This document shows positions 30,001-39,300 of a stretch of 64,000 nt of DNA, one piece after another. The position numbers and the translations under genes are program-made. The DNA is from Luscinia megarhynchos (taxonomy: Eukaryota; Chordata; Aves; Passeriformes; Turdidae): the NCBI GenBank assembly GCA_034336665.1, contig CM067566.1:29356330-29420329 (forward strand), written 5' to 3'. The notes under the pieces are model-generated. The model was not told the origin of the DNA. It saw only the letters and a program-made list of their open reading frames with translations, and ran no database searches. The number at the start of each line of letters is the position of its first letter. Position 1 is the stretch's first letter.

Positions 30001-33000
30001 CACCTAAGTTTGATACAGTTGATGCCAAAGTGGATGGATGGACAGAGACAAAACTAACCTGCTGTGAGAGAGGAAAAATGTTAAGCTGCATGTGAGAAGT
30101 TAAGCTTTCAAAAAAGCGTAATTTTAAACCTTTAAGTAGTTCTTTCTCTTTGTCTGCTGAGATCGAGTTCTAATTTGGAGTAATTCACTCTGGTATTCTA
30201 GCATGTCTTTTGTTTGTCTTTCCTCCCTTTTGTGATAATTATTTCTGGAACAATGGTAAAATGTTATTGGGTATGAATGTTATTTCACTGTTAGTTTTCT
30301 TAAAAGTTTTAAATGTGTGACCTGGTTTTAGAGAATTGTTAGTTCTTTATATATGAAATAAGATTGTCAGTCTATTGAAACTTGGGTTTGCTCAGCAGGT
30401 ATTAACATTAGGCAAGGATGTAACTGGAACATTTTACTTTAAAGGCTAAAACATTAGATCTTTTAAGTGCAACCGAAGAGTTTACCTGGGAACTGCTGCA
30501 GTGAAAAGAAAATGTTCAGATAAAACATGCTTATCAGTGTTAATGATTTGGTAAACTGTTGCTGACTAGCTGGCGAATAGGAACTTGCTGTCTTTATTTC
30601 AAACTAATGAAAAGACAAATTCATGGGGAAAGTGAACAGTTTCTTTCCAGTAAGTAAATCAGCCAATAAACTATGAAGCTGATCAGTAAAATTTTATCAT
30701 TTTTACCTTCCCCAATAGACTTCAAACCAAGAGCTGAGTAAGGCAAAAAGCAGTGAGATTTTGTCATCAGAACAAGAATCTCTTAAAGGTAAGCCCTGTA
30801 TGCAGTAACTGAGAGACTAACACTTCCATATGAATTTCCATATGGTGAGACTTGTCTTGGACGGTGCCTCTGTAATTAAGAGTGAGATGATCAAATTTAC
30901 TGGACTGGTTTTTTCAGAGAGCTGTATCAGTTGCCTGGATGTACGTGTGTTGATATTGACATGATAAACCTTTTAAAAAGGAAACATGGAATAATCTTAA
31001 TTAGGCAGATGTGGTTTTGATGCTTGATATGAGCAAGAATTTTAGCTGATTGTTGCAGCTCTTGGCACAGAACTGTATTAGAATTAATGTGTGTTACAGT
31101 GTTTTGATGTTTAGATTTTTGTTGTACTTGTTTTTTCTTCTGCTAGTAAGATAACCATTTTACTAGTTATTGAAAATAGGTTTTTTTTTTCTGTGAGTAA
31201 TGTAACTGATTAAGAGTGAATAAATTTTTTTCCATCAAAAGAAGGGAGCATTACTGGGTTGTATGAATGTTATTTCTAGTGTAACTGTTGTTACTACCAC
31301 CTTCCCTGTGTTTTTCTTTTGCAAACATTAGCTTTGTTCTTGGCCTTTTTTGGTAGACTAAAAATCACTATTAGAGTGGCAAAATATTAAGGAATTAACT
31401 GTTCTGTATTCTATCTCCTCATACCTAGAACGAATATTTTATAGTAGGTTACTTAGTTCTGGAAGGGTTTTTTTGTGGGTTTTTTTTAAACTTTTTTGAG
31501 TCAGAAATCAAATCACATACTCTCATGGGATAAATTGCTTGTACTTAAATGTGTAAGGATACAAATAACTGATGTTTCACCTCAATCAGCTTTGTGTTGG
31601 TCTAAGAGACTATAATTCACTTTCATTGCTCATTTGTAGCTTTGGATCATAATTTAAAAAATCATAATAATAATCTGGCATTTTTAGATGTTCAGAATAT
31701 TTTACTAGCTATGCCTAGTTAAAATGCAATTCTGTGGTTTTAGGTGAACAAGATGTGGCTGCAGTTGTGCCTCATTACCTCAGTGTCATGGAGAATACAC
31801 CAGCTTTAACAGTCAATACCCCAGAATCCTTTATAACAGCCACTGTGAAAACAGAAGGATCAAGCTCATCTTTAGCAGTGAATGAAACTCAAACACAGGA
31901 GACCACGTGTGCAGAAAACAAATCTGGTGCAAGTTCTGAAAGCTCCATGGCTGGCAGCCCTGATACAGAATCACCTGTGCTAGTGAACGAATATGTGTGT
32001 ATATTTCAGTTAAGATGCATCCAAGAGAAATTATAAGCTTTTTTCTATTTCAGTGTTATTTCTGGTTTGCAGTCTTTTTTTCCATCTGCAAATTTGGTGG
32101 GTTTTTTTTTGTTTCCATCTGCAGATTGATATGCACATTGGGTTTTTAAATGTACTTTCATACTTTTGGAGTGAAAAAGAACACAAAATAGCACCTGTTA
32201 AATAACCCCAATTTTTATTAACAGGAACCTGGTTCTGGAAATGTAAGTCAAAAATCTGATGAAGACGATTTTGTGAAAGTTGAAGACTTGCCCCTCAAAC
32301 TTGCTGTGTATTCAGAGGTATTTTGCTATTATTTGTGGAATTGTTGTTCAGAAGTGCATACCTTTAAATGTCTATGTTACCATTAGTAAGAATAATCCAG
32401 AATTTTGAGATTTGCTTTTTCTGTTACAAAGGCAGATTTAATGAAGAAAATGGAAACAGAGGCCCAAACCAAGAGCTTGTCTGCTGAATTACTGGGTGGA
32501 GGTGGAGCTCAAGATCAAGAATTAGCAGGAGATGGCCAAACATTGAAGGAACCTGGTAATTATTTTCTGTATTCTGCATATTGGGAAAACACTCTGGAAT
32601 GCTAGAATTTAAATGTTGCTGATGAAATAAGCAGTTATTGTGGTGCTTTAAAAATACTGGGTTTTATTGTCATGCATTTGAAAATGTTGTGTTGATATGA
32701 AGGGATTTTATCTTGCTGTCCATCTCCCTTCTATATGCTTTTTTAGATTCCGTGGCTGATAAAGTCATAAAAATCAACATATTTAAAGTGCATGTCACAA
32801 CATAATGGTTTTGAAACTTATCCAAAGCAGTGGGTTTTTTTTCTTGTTACACAAGCTTGGATTTAATAATATTGTAAATTATAATTGCTATTACCTGATT
32901 TAATACCACTCAGTATAATTTCCTGACAGACTGCTCAGTGCTTTTCTGATAGTAACATTCAAGAGACTTTTCAGAATAGTAAAACATCTCCTTAGGGAGA

Positions 33001-33129
33001 AAGAAATTATTTTTCTTATGAAGTATACCGTGTGGTGAAATGTGGTCATGAGCTGTTTGATGCCTTGTAGATGTTAGACAATGATTTTATTCTTATTTTA
33101 CAGAAAGTTTTGGACCTCAAAATGCGTAA
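1..33129 (+). CDS. PCM1: PCM1, pericentriolar material 1 (centriolar satellite scaffold); 5' end outside window
   Basis: PCM1 is the large coiled-coil scaffold of centriolar satellites. It recruits centrosome and cilium proteins along microtubules and supports ciliogenesis. I recognise it from near-continuous similarity to mammalian PCM1. Coding segments: 1-32, 558-728, 906-1022, 4131-4308, 5294-5403, 5841-6051, 7283-7481, 7782-7958, 8707-8864, 9078-9292, 10884-11035, 11117-11246, 11935-12069, 12520-12710, 13886-14095, 15002-15224, 15342-15487, 16391-16581, 17730-17913, 18560-18918, 19471-19629, 21646-21818, 21903-22031, 22619-22736, 23014-23151, 23377-23510, 24560-24694, 25233-25430, 27705-27764, 28908-29046, 29680-29825, 30719-30788, 31744-31994, 32225-32317, 32432-32555, 33104-33129. 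All junctions are GT/AG with matching phase and no internal stop. The total is about 1,859 residues against about 2,024 for the whole human protein, so only the first ~200 residues are missing. Introns not listed separately show nothing I recognise beyond AT-rich sequence. Confidence 0.97.
2231..2419 (+). CDS. PCM1: Candidate 189-nt cassette exon of PCM1 (63 codons, phase 0-0)
   Basis: This open segment in the 906-1022 / 4131-4308 intron has an AG acceptor after TTCAATATAG at 2230, a branch-point-like TACTAAA just upstream, and a GTACAC donor at 2420. Read in the only phase that fits both neighbouring exons, it has no stop. It encodes a polar peptide starting EISFSLSGRPRIEDKLGNS and ending NSQDRGLLPK, with SP/TP-type and basic sites typical of the protein's linkers. 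A second AG at 2244 would give an early stop. It is not in the canonical mammalian PCM1 sequence as I remember it, so it is either an alternative exon or a lineage-specific one. A fortuitous ORF remains possible. Confidence 0.55.
7283..12710 (+). CDS. PCM1: PCM1 exon block 2: central coiled coils and acidic linkers
   Basis: Eight segments: 7283-7481, 7782-7958, 8707-8864, 9078-9292, 10884-11035, 11117-11246, 11935-12069 and 12520-12710. Features visible in translation are a Ser/Pro/Thr-rich linker at 7283; a helix KLNEVRKRLNELRELVHYYE at 7782, followed by an acidic run (EEEETEESESDSEHE); another acidic run and the helix EQKINRLIAAKQKLRQLQNL at 9078; a Gln-rich coiled coil (KLQQQQQELKQLQEERRKL) at 11117; and a basic helix (MRRHEILREELRQRRKQLEA) at 12520. 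Introns 9293-10883 and 11247-11934 hold only AT-rich sequence that I could not assign. A small hydrophobic ORF near 8474-8656 is intronic and has no support. Confidence 0.95.
13108..13733 (-). mobile_element. CR1 LINE fragment, antisense in a PCM1 intron
   Basis: From about 13108 the sequence starts with the CR1 3' end in reverse complement (AATCACAGAATCAAC, then GGTTGGAAAAGACTCT). It continues through the typical antisense CR1 text (lists of cccattccaatgcccagtc, cctcctcataggagtt, gatgctccagcatctc) up to about 13733. It is about 625 bp, 5'-truncated and decayed. The reverse-strand reading at 13439-13726 is a remnant of the reverse transcriptase ORF end plus UTR, not a host gene. It sits between the PCM1 exons ending at 12710 and starting at 13886 and does not touch the splice sites. 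Confidence 0.92.
13886..19629 (+). CDS. PCM1: PCM1 exon block 3: middle region
   Basis: Seven segments: 13886-14095, 15002-15224, 15342-15487, 16391-16581, 17730-17913, 18560-18918 and 19471-19629. The first begins TMATWGGSTQC, a stretch close to the mammalian protein, followed by acidic repeats. The segments at 15002 and 15342 carry WMSELSYVEEKERWQEQINQ and a conserved helical pair ending HQLNQCYTQLTWQQNNVQ. The segment at 16391 leads into a Pro/Phe/Ser-rich low-complexity part. The segment at 18560 is a long basic and Ser-rich exon with ESLESFSSMPDP and KASAQASLASKDKTPRSK. The acceptor at 17730 is one half of a TAGTAG tandem (see findings). The donor at 18919 is GTAGGT and the one at 19630 is GTACTC; both are weak but phase-consistent. 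Confidence 0.94.
14608..14623 (+). repeat. Short (TA)n microsatellite
   Basis: Around eight TA units in a PCM1 intron; no function seen. Confidence 0.85.
20408..20464 (+). CDS. PCM1: 57-nt cassette exon of PCM1 (19 codons, phase 1-1)
   Basis: The exon lies in the 2-kb intron between 19629 and 21646, after a pyrimidine-rich tract ending CTACAG and before a GTAATG donor. Read with the split codon from the exon at 19471, it adds AHARRILQQSNRNACIEAP and then resumes into ETGSDLSMF, so the frame is kept. I recall a nearly identical optional peptide in mammalian PCM1 isoforms, which supports a conserved alternative exon. Read from its own first base it is also open, but that phase does not fit the neighbours. 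Confidence 0.85.
21646..29825 (+). CDS. PCM1: PCM1 exon block 4: conserved C-terminal domain
   Basis: Ten segments: 21646-21818, 21903-22031, 22619-22736, 23014-23151, 23377-23510, 24560-24694, 25233-25430, 27705-27764, 28908-29046 and 29680-29825. This is the most conserved part of the protein. It includes MFEALRDTIYSEVATLISQN and LLNTDYLRQRALYALQ (21646), QLDRQIKAIMKEVIPFLK (23377), HMDEVCSSQLLTSVRRMVL (24560) and LVEISEVLFNELAFFKLMQD (25233). It corresponds to what protein-family databases call the PCM1 C-terminal domain. The 60-nt exon at 27705 diverges from the mammalian version, keeping AK at its start and DEDK at its end. The exon at 29680 has a conserved KAETQALTNYGSGEDENEDE motif and an acidic tail. 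Confidence 0.95.
23612..23662 (+). CDS. PCM1: Candidate 51-nt cassette exon of PCM1 (17 codons, phase 0-0)
   Basis: This segment sits in the intron between 23510 and 24560, with a good acceptor (TTGCCTTTTAG) and a consensus donor (GTAAGA at 23663). In phase 0, matching both neighbours, it encodes KQLPINMCSVLDSAEDE with no stop. It would insert between IPFLK and EHMDEV, in the middle of the conserved C-terminal domain. Its good splice sites and acidic tail, like other PCM1 exons, argue for use. I do not recall it from mammals, and no conservation evidence is available here. Confidence 0.5.
25750..26302 (-). mobile_element. Solo LTR of an avian ERVL-like endogenous retrovirus, antisense in a PCM1 intron
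   Basis: The sequence matches an LTR type I know from bird genomes. In reverse complement it runs from the TAGAGTTAAA region near its 5' end, past a TATA-type box (GCATATAAAG, plus-strand 26041-26050), to the 3' part near the CAGCAGGCAGCTGAG block at 25757. The outermost 5' bases are missing at 26302. No internal retroviral genes are attached, so it is a solo LTR or an old remnant. A 136-codon reading in the reverse frame at 25940-26350 is fortuitous. Ends are approximate. Confidence 0.82.
27347..27416 (-). mobile_element. CR1 3'-end fragment, antisense in a PCM1 intron
   Basis: About 70 bp (AGAATCACAAAGTGG, then TTGGGAAGGACCTTAAAG and ATCATCTAGTTTCAACC) is the reverse complement of the CR1 3' terminus. 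It is strongly 5'-truncated. It lies 290 bp before the exon at 27705 and leaves its acceptor intact. Confidence 0.85.
30719..33129 (+). CDS. PCM1: PCM1 exon block 5: variable tail, LIR motif and stop
   Basis: Segments 30719-30788, 31744-31994, 32225-32317, 32432-32555 and the terminal coding part 33104-33129. The first two are poorly conserved, Ser/Thr/Glu-rich and diverged from mammals until the anchor AGSPDTESPVLVNEY at the end of 31744-31994. That exon uses an unusual GTGTGT donor at 31995. Segment 32225 holds the conserved SDEDDFVKVEDLPLKL stretch. The protein ends ESFGPQNA before TAA, where human ends in a different short peptide (ETVGAQSI), so the last exon is weakly conserved. I chose it because its acceptor (TTTTACAG) and phase fit and the conserved LKEP precedes it. 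Confidence 0.9.
32270..32281 (+). other. PCM1: LC3-interacting region (LIR) core FVKV of PCM1
   Basis: The codons read FVKV after an acidic run DEDD. This matches the LIR described in human PCM1, which binds GABARAP-family proteins and links satellites to autophagy. Acidic residues before the aromatic and the hydrophobic residue at +3 are both present, so binding is probably conserved. The binding itself is known from mammals and is inferred here. Confidence 0.75.
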
Positions 33130-33940
33130 GAATAACACGAAGATGTCTGTGTTTATAAACTCTACATATACAAATGCATATGGAAGATCAGCACTAATTT
33201 CCCAGAATTCTGGAAGTGTGTAAAAATGTAAAATTCTTAACACACTGCCTCTTAGGATAGGTATGTGATCTTCTGCCTGTGGCAGTTTAAACAGCTGGAA
33301 CTGAAGCCACTTCTATTCAGTTTTGCTGCAGTGTTCTTTTTCTGTCTTAATTTTTTATTTTTTATTGTGATTTGTTTGGTAATATTAAAATTGTTCAAAA
33401 TGGTAGTTTTAAATAAAGTTTGGACTTGTCTGTAAATTTTCTCTTTTGAAAAATTTTCTTTGGCTTACAAACTGGATATGCTGAGTTTGTTGCCGGAAGT
33501 TAATTGACTTGTTGGCATGCTTGTTTACTCTTCTCTTACAAGAAATACTGCTAATTTTCCTGGGACAAGAAATTCTCCAAGTTTCTTGCATCATCTCAAA
33601 ATACAAGGTATAGACACAGTTTATACCTACATGTTGTCCTTATAGCCTAGAGTATAGCTTGTCTGTTACAAGGAAGTTCCTGTTCATGGCCTGTGAAATT
33701 CCTTTCTCTCATCACATTTATCTGAGGTGAAGTTGAATACCCCAGGTTTATAGTTAACTGCAGAAACCAGCTGTATTTTTCTGCTTTTGCTGAATCCTTT
33801 TGATGTTCAAAGGATTAAACCTGTCTGAAAATGTTAGTATCTTTTCATAGCTAGCCCTTAAAATTGCTGCAGTTGAGGGTCTGGAGAATCTGTTCTAAAG
33901 TGTTTGACTTTGTAATGAAATTTAGGAAACTACAAATAAA
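33130..33940 (+). other. PCM1: PCM1 3' UTR with two candidate poly(A) signals
   Basis: The 3' UTR begins after the TAA at 33127-33129. AATAAA occurs at 33412-33417, preceded by T-rich sequence and followed by a GT/T-rich stretch (GTTTGGACTTGTCTG). That would make a short 3' UTR of about 300 nt. A second AATAAA lies at 33935-33940. Which is used cannot be decided from sequence; the first has the better downstream element. Confidence 0.6.
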
Positions 33941-33988
33941 GTTAATGTTTTTAAAAAACCGTTTAAGTCAGCCACCTCCTGGAGTCTC

Positions 33989-34282
33989 ATGGTAAAGGTG
34001 GAATTAGAATTACAGAAAAGTAGATTGGAAAATTTTGTTCCATTTTTCAGGTCAGAGTTGCTAATAACACCAAGTCATAAAACTGAGCTACAAGAAGCTT
34101 ATTCAGCAAACCTGCTGCATTATAAAGATCCTGTTTACCTTAAACACAAGGCTTTTCTGAAAGTAGTTAAAAAGCACTGGTCATCTTTAATTCAGGTTTG
34201 TGTTGCTTTTGAGGTTAGTATGATAATATGGCTATATACTGTGACAGACAGTATAGTCATGGTGGAGCTTAAATATGCTTAA
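33989..34282 (+). other. Unassigned 97-codon ORF with an exon-like core (34051-34195)
   Basis: An ATG-started ORF lies 860 bp after the PCM1 stop. Its centre looks like a real exon. A strong acceptor (TTGTTCCATTTTTCAG) ends at 34050 and a plausible donor (CAG|GTTTGT) begins at 34196. The 145 nt between encode a well-mixed peptide including KTELQEAYSANLLHYKDPVY and LKHKAFLKVVKKHWSS. The flanking parts of the ORF look like random AT-rich translation. I do not recognise the protein. It is not a phase-compatible PCM1 exon: joined to the exon ending at 32555 it stops after a few codons. It may be an exon of an unannotated gene, an exon relic or chance. Confidence 0.3.
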
Positions 34283-34751
34283 AGTTTAAATAAAATGAGA
34301 ATGTAATTCTTCTGTGATTTTTTTTTTCCTAATTTGTTTGGAGTATGTCTAGGTTTTATGAATGAAATTTGAATTAGCATGTTATGGTCACATGCCTCTC
34401 ATGTCCAAGAATGAAAGCTGATTATCAAAAGGTTTGAAGATAGTTTAGTTACTCTGCAGGCTTATAAACTGGTGGCACTACTGTAGGCAGAAGAAACTTT
34501 ACCATTTTGAGGACCAAAGAAATACATTGTAACAGAGGCAAGCCTGTGAAACAAACCATCAGAGTTCTAATTACTAATTTAGCCCAAGAATCACTCAGAT
34601 CTAAAAGAGGATATTTTTTATAAAGTGGAGTGAGATTATGTGTGCAGATTTGAAATAAGGCTAGTTTATATGTTGAATCATTCCATTCTAAGCTTAAGAA
34701 AGAGCCTGAGCACACACCATTCCTGAATTCTTGCCTTGGAATAATGGGTTT

Positions 34752-35246
34752 AGCCCTAGCCAGTAACTGAGCACCAAGCAGGTGGTTGCTCACTCATCAA
34801 CCAGTGGGATCAGAGTGAGAAGTGGAAGAGTGAAAACAAAGTAATTCATAGTTGAAAGAAAGATTATTCGGTAAAGCAAAAGCTACACATGCAAGCAAAG
34901 CAAAATGGCAAGCGTTTAGCCATCTCCAGGAAAACAGGGCTCTATGATGCATGACAAGGACTTGGGAAGACAAATGCCATTACTCTGACCATCCCCTGCT
35001 AGTTCTTTGAGCTCTATATGCTGAGCATGATGCCCTGTGGTGTGGAATAGCCTTTTGGTTAGTGTGGGGCAGCTGTCCCTGGCTGTGTCCCCTCCTAACT
35101 GCATCCCCAGCCTTCTCACTGTGATGAGAAGGAAAGTCTGGACTCTGAGCAGCACTTGCACAGCAATACTGAAAACATCTCTGTGTTATCAACACTTACT
35201 TTCAGCACAGATTCCAAACAGCCCCACACCAGCTACTGAAAAGAAA
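34752..35246 (-). mobile_element. Second solo LTR of the same ERVL-like family
   Basis: This copy aligns by eye along its length with the LTR at 25750-26302. Shared blocks include GGTAAAGCAAAAGC, TTCAGCCA/TTAGCCA followed by TCTCCAGGAAA, ATATGCTGAGCATGATG and TTTCAGCACAGATTCCAAA. The orientation is the same (minus). Its TATA-type site is mutated (CTCTATATG in plus-strand reading at 35011-35020). No internal genes are attached. Readings at 34916-35195 in reverse frames are incidental. Ends are approximate. Confidence 0.8.
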
Positions 35247-35333
35247 ATTGCCTGTGAAAACCAACAGTATGTGTACATGAAAAATGCATTGAAATGGTAT
35301 TTCTTTGCTCATAACCTTCTCTACTGTTTTGTC

Positions 35334-35495
35334 ATGGAATGGTCAGCAGGGAACCTCTCAAGGTCATCTTGTGCCAGCAGGGCCACTCAGCTGTTTGCCA
35401 AAGTGGCTTTTGAGTATCTTCCTGGTGGGAGACTGCCACCTCTCTGAGCAACCTCTGCCAGTGTTTGTCACCCTTACAGTGAAGCTTTTCTAGCA
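35334..35495 (-). mobile_element. CR1 LINE fragment, antisense
   Basis: The stretch contains AGGTCATCTTGTGCCAGCAGG, CTGGTGGGAGACTGCC, CCTCTCTGAGCAACCTCTGC and GTCACCCTTACAGTGAAG. These are hallmarks of reverse-complement CR1 3' UTR. It is about 160 bp, old, and separated from the adjacent LTR by some 90 bp. Confidence 0.75.
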
Positions 35496-35499
35496 TTCA

Positions 35500-36066
35500 G
35501 AGGGAACGTCCTGTGTTTTGCTTTGTGCCCTTTTAGTCTACCTTCATTATGTCTTGCTCAAGTAGTGGAACTGCTGAAATTAAACTCTCACTTATGCCTA
35601 ATGCCCGTCCTTCTACTCATGTAGTTAATTTCAAGCAGAATTTGTTTCTTGCAAGAAAGAACACAGGGGAGTATGGGAGTGAGATAGGAGAAGCAGAGTC
35701 TTGTGCTTAAGAAATGCTTGCTCCCTTACTGATCTGGATCAAAATGAAATGTTACATTTTACTGTCCAATGTTTACCACTCATGATGGTTCTGTAATGCC
35801 CTGAGTACAGAGAATTGGAAAAATTATTCTTAGGATGAAAACTCAGAGGCCAGAGTTGCTTCTCCTCTAATGCAGTTGCTAATGCAGTTTAGTATCAGCT
35901 GTGCCCTTAGGAGGAGGTTGCTGTGTGACACCTGTCCTTTACTGTTGTACAGTGAGTGACCTAATGAACCAGTGGAATGCATGTATGGAATGAAACTAAG
36001 TCATACTGGATTTGGACTCATTTTCACTGCTGGAAGTAAGTTACTTCTGGGAGGAAGGTGGAATAA
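35500..36066. other. Intergenic spacer between PCM1 flank and the GTF2E1-like gene
   Basis: No gene, repeat family or regulatory motif that I can support. It separates the convergent 3' ends of the two genes. Confidence 0.6.
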
Positions 36067-36368
36067 TTTATTTCTTACTATAGATTACATCACTGCTTTT
36101 CAAATGTTATTTTAATCAGATGTATCCTGAAATTATTCATGCTCCAAAACTAATTACATCATCCACAAAGTCTAAGCATTACAACAACAAACAACATTTG
36201 CTGTGGCTGCAATGATAATATTTGAACTGTAGTTACCTACTACAGGATTACCATCTTGCTTAAGAGCAAGTTCAAACCAAACCCTTCAGTGGTAAACTTT
36301 GAAGAACATTAAGTCAGAAGCCTTCCTCCATTCTATCTATACAAGGTTGGATATTCCTACAGTATTAG
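36067..36368 (-). other. 3' UTR and poly(A) signal of the GTF2E1-like gene
   Basis: After the stop codon (36369-36371, minus strand) the first AATAAA on this strand is at 36067-36072, about 300 nt downstream. This gives a compact 3' UTR. No stronger alternative was seen before it. Confidence 0.55.
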
Positions 36369-39300
36369 TTACTCAAAGACAGACTGGAATATTTCTTGTC
36401 CTACTTTTATATAAGCATCTCTCTCTTCATTTGTCATGAGAGACACAAGCTCTGGGTTTTCACTAACTTCGCCATATGAACAGGGCTGGCCAGCTACCAT
36501 TAAAATAGGACCCAGAGTTTCCTGTTCCTCCTCTTGTTCAAAGTTGCTGCCAGCTACTTTCATTCCTTCTCCTCTTGAGTGCTTGGCATCCTCTTCAAAC
36601 TCGCTGTTATCATTATGTGATCCATGGAGTTTGCTTTTGATAGTAGGAGCCTGGTCTGTGCTAGATGATGACTTGGATTCATGGATCAGAAGAGTCTTGA
36701 TGATTTCATTATCAGTGACAGTTTCTTTAATATTTTCTACAGTTTCTTCAGAAGCATTTACTCCTAGTACACAATACTAGGTGTTAGAGGGATCAGTCGT
36801 TCACAGTTACCACAGGCATACTACATAGATGTTTTTTTTCTCTGGATCTTTTTTACCCACACTAGAATTCTCTTGAAAGTACAGACATTTCTGAGAGCTT
36901 TCCACTGTAAAGATTACCACTAAAATTACTGCATGGCTAAAGCCAAAAGTTTCAGGACCCACCTGACCTCTGGCTTTAGGAATATAACCTCAATCAATCT
37001 TAAAACTAGATTTTGGAAACTAAGGTCTGATAACCACTAACACAGAATTGAAACCTTATCTTCTAAGCCAAGCCCAGTACATTTTCAGTGTATTTAACTG
37101 CACTAAGTCTTCTGAATTAATTTGTGAATTCACTAAACTTACCAACACTATTGGTGGTGGCTGTTGCTGCTCCTTCCACAGTGCTCTGTGACAACCAAAT
37201 AGGTTGCTTTCCAGTTGCTTTTTCTCTTTTTTTCTTCTCGTGCTTTGAGTTTTGGACATCAATAGTTAAGTTTTGGGTGTATGTAAGGCCAAAACTGGAA
37301 CTTTTGTGTGTCCATTTTTCAGCATGGCTGCAGGATTCCAGCACACTTGAGCCCAACATTGGATCAAAGCTGAATGAGGTGTTGAATTTTGAAGAGGTAG
37401 AATTCAGGCAAGAACCTCTTCCAGTTCCCATTTAAAAAAAACCAAACAACAATCACAAACAAACCAACCTCAAAAACATGTTTTGTCAGCAGACTAGCTT
37501 TAACAAGTGCCCTAATAAATTACATTCCCTTTTACCTCTCTCAAGAGGCAAGTGGTTCTAAACTATTGATTTTTGCAAGGTCTCTTCAGTAGTGCATCTC
37601 TGGATGAAGCACACTTGATAGAGAAACATTATTTTTTATAGAAAGGGCTATGAACATTAGCTGAAGGAGTAATCTAGGGAAATTATTTATAAAAATGTAT
37701 CAAAAAACTAAAAAGGTATGGAAATAATTTAGGACTCCTTAGATATTACAGACTTCTTCATTAATCAGCAGACTGTACTGAACAAGGCAGAATGGAGTAC
37801 ATAGGCTGTAAGTTCAGTATTTCAAAGATTTTACAACTGTAAAGTTGTTGGGGGTTTCTAGGGTGATGTTCATACCTTTCTGATAATTCTGGTATTTCTG
37901 TTGGCTGAGGCTCCAGCAGGTCGTTGTGCAGGACGATATCTTCAGTCTCCCGCAGCAGCGCAAAGATAGGCTCGATCTGCTCGTTGAACTTGGCCAGCAA
38001 GGTCCGAGCGTCGTGCTTCGGAAACGCCGAGCCATCTTCCTCTACCTCAGCGTTGCAGTAAGTGCAGCGGAACGTCTCTGCAACATTTTCCAAAGTGGGA
38101 ATGCTCATGTTCGTAGAGTGCAAAAAGATCAGCAGTACCTTGCTAAGCAGTCCGCAGCCTGGACACTTACCCAGACATCCTCACTTTATCCATTTGTTCA
38201 CATTAACTCAATTCTACAGAAAACTTGGGACAGACTGGTATTAAACACTTGTTATGCAAGTGAGAAATGTCTCAGGAGAGAAATTTAAACTGGATAAATG
38301 TGTACTATCATCAGTTTATTTTTTTCTTCTCTAGTCTCACCTTCTCAGTTCTTAATGTAAGAAAAAACATTTTCAAGCATAAGTAGCATCTGGTTTTAGT
38401 TGTTCCAGGGTCAGAGTAAAGGCATGTGCTAAAACCCGATATTTATCTCTTCAGTAAAACAAGCAAAACTTCAAGCTTATTGTGTAAGAATATATCACTA
38501 GCCTCAATGTTTGCATTTCAGTAACTTAACAGAGTCCCTTCATTTGGAAGAAAGGGATGATTTTGCTAACACAAATTTCACTATTGGAATTTCAGGTTAG
38601 TCATATGTAAAGCTCATTCTGCCTAGCTCTGGCATTCTTTGCAGATCCCATGACCCAGATGTCAGCACAGTAGCTGTGCTATGAGTAATGCATTGCACTA
38701 TGATGCCATTTTGACTCATTTTGAAATAATACTCAATAGAGTTATTTTGTTTTTAGAGAAGAAAAACCCACAAGTTCTGAAACCACTTCTGCTACATATG
38801 TGTTTGTGTTGAGCCATGAGGAGCCTGAACTTCCCAGCCTGGTAGTGAGAGAATAGCTGTGCTCTGGTACCACTGAACTGCAAGATGCTTATTACAGTAG
38901 GTGACTGCAAACGATTTTGTCCATCTCGTCCAACTCTTCCATCAGAAGGACTGACCCCACAAATGGATTACCTCAGAGATTCAAAACAGAGTAAAGACAG
39001 TACTGTGTTTGTATTTCCATATGAGGAAGTGAGACTCACAAGACGTGGATGAGTTAAGATTGCTCAACCAGATTCAAAGCAAAGCTGAGGCCTGGAATCT
39101 GATTCTCAACCCCAGCTCATACACTCAAGATTAATCTTCCTTTTGTTTGGCCTGTTCTATAGAGGCAACGCTTTTCTTACCCTCCCCTCCCAGCATCCCC
39201 CGTTCACTAGCAAACAAGAAGCATATTCTAACAAACATGCTTTTTTGCAAAGTTCTTGGAAACAATTTAGTGCTATCAGAGTTACTCTTTACAATAACAG

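Noticed and set aside
35037..35447. 136-codon plus-strand ORF
   Set aside because: It spans the second LTR and the neighbouring CR1 fragment.
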